Positions 61,772 through 64,000 of a stretch of DNA of 64,000 nt are shown one piece after another. Origin of the DNA: Lishizhenia tianjinensis (GTDB lineage Bacteria > Bacteroidota > Bacteroidia > Flavobacteriales_D > Crocinitomicaceae); assembly GCF_900116425.1 (NCBI RefSeq), contig NZ_FPAS01000003.1, forward strand, positions 62,001 to 126,000, in the 5' to 3' direction. The first letter of the stretch is position 1. Every line of letters begins with the position of its first letter. A program made the position numbers and the translations under genes. The notes beneath the pieces were generated by a model. That model searched no databases, had not been told where the DNA came from, and saw only the letters and a program-made list of their open reading frames with translations.

Positions 61772-62686
61772 ATGCGTTTTGAAGTAACTGTTTTAGGCTC
61801 AGGAGCAGCCGTTCCTACCCTTGAAAGAGGCGCAACTTCACACTATGTAAACTGCAACGAACGCCACATTTTAATTGATTGTGGAGAAGGTACGCAGCTA
61901 CAAATGCGTAAATACAAGGTTCGCTTACAAAAAATCAGTCATATTTGTATTAGCCACCTACACGGAGACCATTTCTTTGGTTTAGTAGGCTATTTATCTA
62001 CCTTACAACTGTTGGGGAGAAATGAAGGATTGACGATTTACGGTCCGGAAGGATTGGAAAAACTCATCAGACAACAACTAGAAATAGGTGGAGCTCACTT
62101 GAATTTCAACGTTAAATTCGTCACCACCAATCCCAAAGAATCAGAACTCCTTTTCGAAGATAAATTAATAGAGATTCGTTCTATTCCTTTAAAACACAAG
62201 GTCCCAACTACAGGTTTTTTAATTAAAGAGAAACCAAAAGAAAGAAACTTGATCAAAGAAGAGTTTGATAAAACAGGCCTGAGTGTAGCCTATATTCCTA
62301 AACTTCGACAAGGAAAAGATGTAGAAAAAGAAGATGGAACTATCGTTAGAGCTGAAGACGTTACCCTTCCTCCAAAACGCACAAGAGCCTATGCTTTTTG
62401 CTCAGATACAGCCTACAAAGAAGATATAGTTCCATTGATTAAAGGGGTCGATTTATTGTATCATGAGGCGACTTTCACCAAAGATAAAATAGAACGTGCC
62501 AAAGCAACCAAACATTCTACAACCGAACAAGCTGCTACGATTGCCAAAATGGCCGAAGTAAGAAAATTAATTGTGGGTCACTTGTCTGCACGTTACAAAA
62601 CCGTAGAAAAACATGAAGCTGAAACGCAAGCCATTTTTGAAAACACGCAAGTGGTAAATGATGGAGATAACTTCATCATCTACTAG
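61772..62686 (+). CDS. rnz: Ribonuclease Z
   Basis: The 304-residue metallo-beta-lactamase fold enzyme has ILIDCGEGTQLQMRK and the zinc motif HLHGDHFFGL, the HEATF and SDTAY segments and the C-terminal GHLSARY. It cuts the 3' trailer of tRNA precursors, useful here because the tRNA-Gly gene does not encode CCA. Length matches the short bacterial form. It is linked to the STAS gene. Confidence 0.93.
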   Translation: MRFEVTVLGSGAAVPTLERGATSHYVNCNERHILIDCGEGTQLQMRKYKVRLQKISHICISHLHGDHFFGLVGYLSTLQLLGRNEGLTIYGPEGLEKLIRQQLEIGGAHLNFNVKFVTTNPKESELLFEDKLIEIRSIPLKHKVPTTGFLIKEKPKERNLIKEEFDKTGLSVAYIPKLRQGKDVEKEDGTIVRAEDVTLPPKRTRAYAFCSDTAYKEDIVPLIKGVDLLYHEATFTKDKIERAKATKHSTTEQAATIAKMAEVRKLIVGHLSARYKTVEKHEAETQAIFENTQVVNDGDNFIIY

Positions 62687-62689
62687 AAT

Positions 62690-63499
62690 TTACTCAGCTT
62701 TTCCCGCCTCAGTAGCTTTACGTACAGAACCATGTTTCAACAATAATTCTTTCGCTGCATCGTAAGCTATATTCAAGTTGTTAGAGACCATACGCGCTCC
62801 TCTATCTACTAACTTATCGTTGCTCAATTGCATGTCCACCATTTTGTTTCCTTTAACGTGACCCAATTTAATCATCACGCTTGTAGAAATCATATTCAAG
62901 ACTAATTTTTGAGCCGTTCCAGATTTCATACGCGTACTCCCTGTTACGAATTCTGGTCCAACCACTGGCACCATAGCATGTTGGGCTATCTCAGCCATTT
63001 TGCTTCCTGGATTACAGGTAATCGCTCCGGTTACTGCTCCTATTTCATTAGCAGCTTTCAAACCACCTATCACATAAGGTGTAGAACCTGAAGCGGCAAT
63101 TCCTACCAAAGTATCTTGTGCCGTAAACTTGTATTCTTTCAAGTCTTTCCATGCTTGATTTACATCGTCTTCGGCAAACTCTACTGCTTTTCGAATGGCA
63201 GTATCTCCACCAGCAATAATTCCGATTACCGTATTGAAATCAACACCAAAGGTTGGCGGACATTCAGAAGCATCTACCACACCTAAACGACCACTGGTTC
63301 CGGCACCGATGTAAAACAACCTCCCTCCTGCTTTCATCTTCTCGGCACAAGACTCTACAAATTCAGAAATTTCTGGAATCACCTTTTCTACTGCCAAAGC
63401 AACTTTTTGGTCTTCCTTATTCATGTTCACCAACAATTCTGAAGTGCTCATTTTCTCCAAATCGTTGTACAAACTATCGCTTTCTGTAATCTTGCTCAT
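62690..63499 (-). CDS. murQ: N-acetylmuramic acid 6-phosphate etherase
   Basis: From ATG 63499 (MSKITESDSLYNDLEKMSTSELL) the 269-residue protein matches MurQ: GAGTSGRLGVVDASECPPTF, the SIS-domain phosphosugar site GIAASGSTPYVIGG and TGSTRMKSGTAQKLVLNMIS. It removes lactate from MurNAc-6-phosphate in cell-wall recycling. The frame extends 13 codons further to ATG 63538; those residues are not MurQ-like. It converges with rnz, three bases apart. Confidence 0.93.
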   Translation of the reverse strand: MSKITESDSLYNDLEKMSTSELLVNMNKEDQKVALAVEKVIPEISEFVESCAEKMKAGGRLFYIGAGTSGRLGVVDASECPPTFGVDFNTVIGIIAGGDTAIRKAVEFAEDDVNQAWKDLKEYKFTAQDTLVGIAASGSTPYVIGGLKAANEIGAVTGAITCNPGSKMAEIAQHAMVPVVGPEFVTGSTRMKSGTAQKLVLNMISTSVMIKLGHVKGNKMVDMQLSNDKLVDRGARMVSNNLNIAYDAAKELLLKHGSVRKATEAGKAE

Positions 63500-63656
63500 A
63501 CCTTGAATTTTGGGCCAATTTACAAAAGTTCCGGTCATGTCAAATTTGTAACGTTTAAATAAATAAACATCTCAGTATGAAGAACTCCTTGACTATCGTT
63601 TCAAGTTTTAGTGATTTATGTGCATTTTTGCACAACAAAACCATTTTTCTGTTAAA

Positions 63657-64000
63657 ATGAGATTTTATCTACTTGTATTTGCGTTAGTTACCCTGCAGTC
63701 TGTTTTTGGTCAAGTTCAAGACAGTACGCAAACGGTAAAAGTGTTTATTGACTGTCCTGGATGTGATAAAAATTACTTCCGTTCGAATTTACCTTATGCC
63801 ACATTGGTAAGAGATAGGTACGTAGCAGATTGTCATATACAATTCTTCTCTCAACGCACAGGTTCAGGTGGCTCTAAATATGAGTTCCATTTTATTGGCT
63901 TAAACAAATACAGCAGCATAGTAGATACCATTCATTTTTCTGTACCCAACAATACCACAGCCCACGAGTTAAGAGAAAAGCAATTGCATTATTTAAAAAT
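63657..64000 (+). CDS. Secreted hypothetical protein, 3' end cut off by the window
   Basis: From ATG 63657 the visible 114 residues have a signal peptide (MRFYLLVFALVTLQSVFGQ) and a mature part starting VKVFIDCPGCDKNYFRSNLP, where a CPGC pair precedes a basic NYFRS stretch; this pattern is shared with uncharacterised Bacteroidota proteins. No function is known. The frame is open at the window end. A symmetric element TGTGCA-TTTT-TGCACA (63619-63634) lies upstream. Confidence 0.6.
   Translation, partial: MRFYLLVFALVTLQSVFGQVQDSTQTVKVFIDCPGCDKNYFRSNLPYATLVRDRYVADCHIQFFSQRTGSGGSKYEFHFIGLNKYSSIVDTIHFSVPNNTTAHELREKQLHYLK

Noticed and set aside
1-64000. CRISPR array, insertion sequence or prophage
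   Set aside because: No regularly spaced repeats, transposase frame or phage structural gene was seen on either strand.

Overview
The window looks like a chromosomal segment of a Bacteroidota, most likely Flavobacteriales (Crocinitomicaceae or Cryomorphaceae type; family level is a guess). The signs are an A+T-rich sequence, a giant secreted protein ending in a type IX secretion (T9SS) sorting domain, a PorE-like OmpA lipoprotein, a SusC/TonB-type receptor with an N-terminal carboxypeptidase-like domain, DUF4924, DUF4856 and imelysin proteins, and promoters of the Bacteroidota type TTG-N18-20-TAnnTTTG. There is no CRISPR array, insertion sequence, rRNA or prophage. One tRNA gene (Gly, TCC) was found. 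Most of the window is housekeeping genome.

Layout. 1-5.9 kb: a truncated GT-C glycosyltransferase-like gene, tRNA hydroxylase TrhO, a DUF1573 lipoprotein, an S41 processing protease and an NlpC/P60 hydrolase. 5.9-11.8 kb: a polyamine locus, with agmatinase and an AdoMet decarboxylase/aminopropyltransferase fusion on the minus strand. Diverging from them is a five- or six-gene plus-strand run of membrane and lipoproteins including DUF4178 and a double DUF350 protein, ending in a GNAT acetyltransferase. 11.9-22.5 kb: proline dehydrogenase, aroB, menE, a membrane J-domain protein, smpB, recR, mscL, ilvE, a gamma-carbonic-anhydrase-like protein and tag. 22.4-29.3 kb: a minus-strand iron-type operon (DUF4856 lipoprotein, imelysin, HTTM gamma-carboxylase-like membrane enzyme, TonB receptor, Ser/Thr kinase) behind a clear promoter. 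29.4-39.6 kb: a BadF-type sugar kinase, SiaC-like phosphoprotein, DUF1853, the 1144-residue adhesin-like protein, an OmpH-like lipoprotein, DUF4924, a thioesterase, tRNA-Gly, aroQ, a XerD-type recombinase and a Cys/His-tailed CpxP-like protein. 40.2-43.2 kb: a proCBA operon with a structured leader. 43.3-46.5 kb: a SpoIIE-type phosphatase and a PAS histidine kinase. 46.5-54.7 kb: envelope proteins including a tandem paralogue trio, a TauE/SafE transporter, a propionyl-CoA synthetase and queE. 54.7-64 kb: PorE-like protein, UbiA prenyltransferase, maf, a UMF1-type transporter broken by an amber codon, pyrR-pyrB, a STAS protein, RNase Z, murQ and a truncated secreted protein.

The genes combine into polyamine synthesis (agmatine to putrescine to spermidine, possibly linked to the envelope), proline synthesis (proCBA) and breakdown (proline dehydrogenase), chorismate and menaquinone steps (aroB, aroQ, menE), iron acquisition, protein secretion and envelope assembly, and phospho-signalling (SiaC, SpoIIE phosphatase, STAS, histidine kinase, eukaryote-like kinase). 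The most interesting items are the polyamine/DUF350/DUF4178 locus, the gamma-carboxylase-like enzyme inside the iron operon, the amber codon at a conserved Trp in the transporter, and several promoters whose -7 box sits right against the start codon, predicting leaderless mRNAs.
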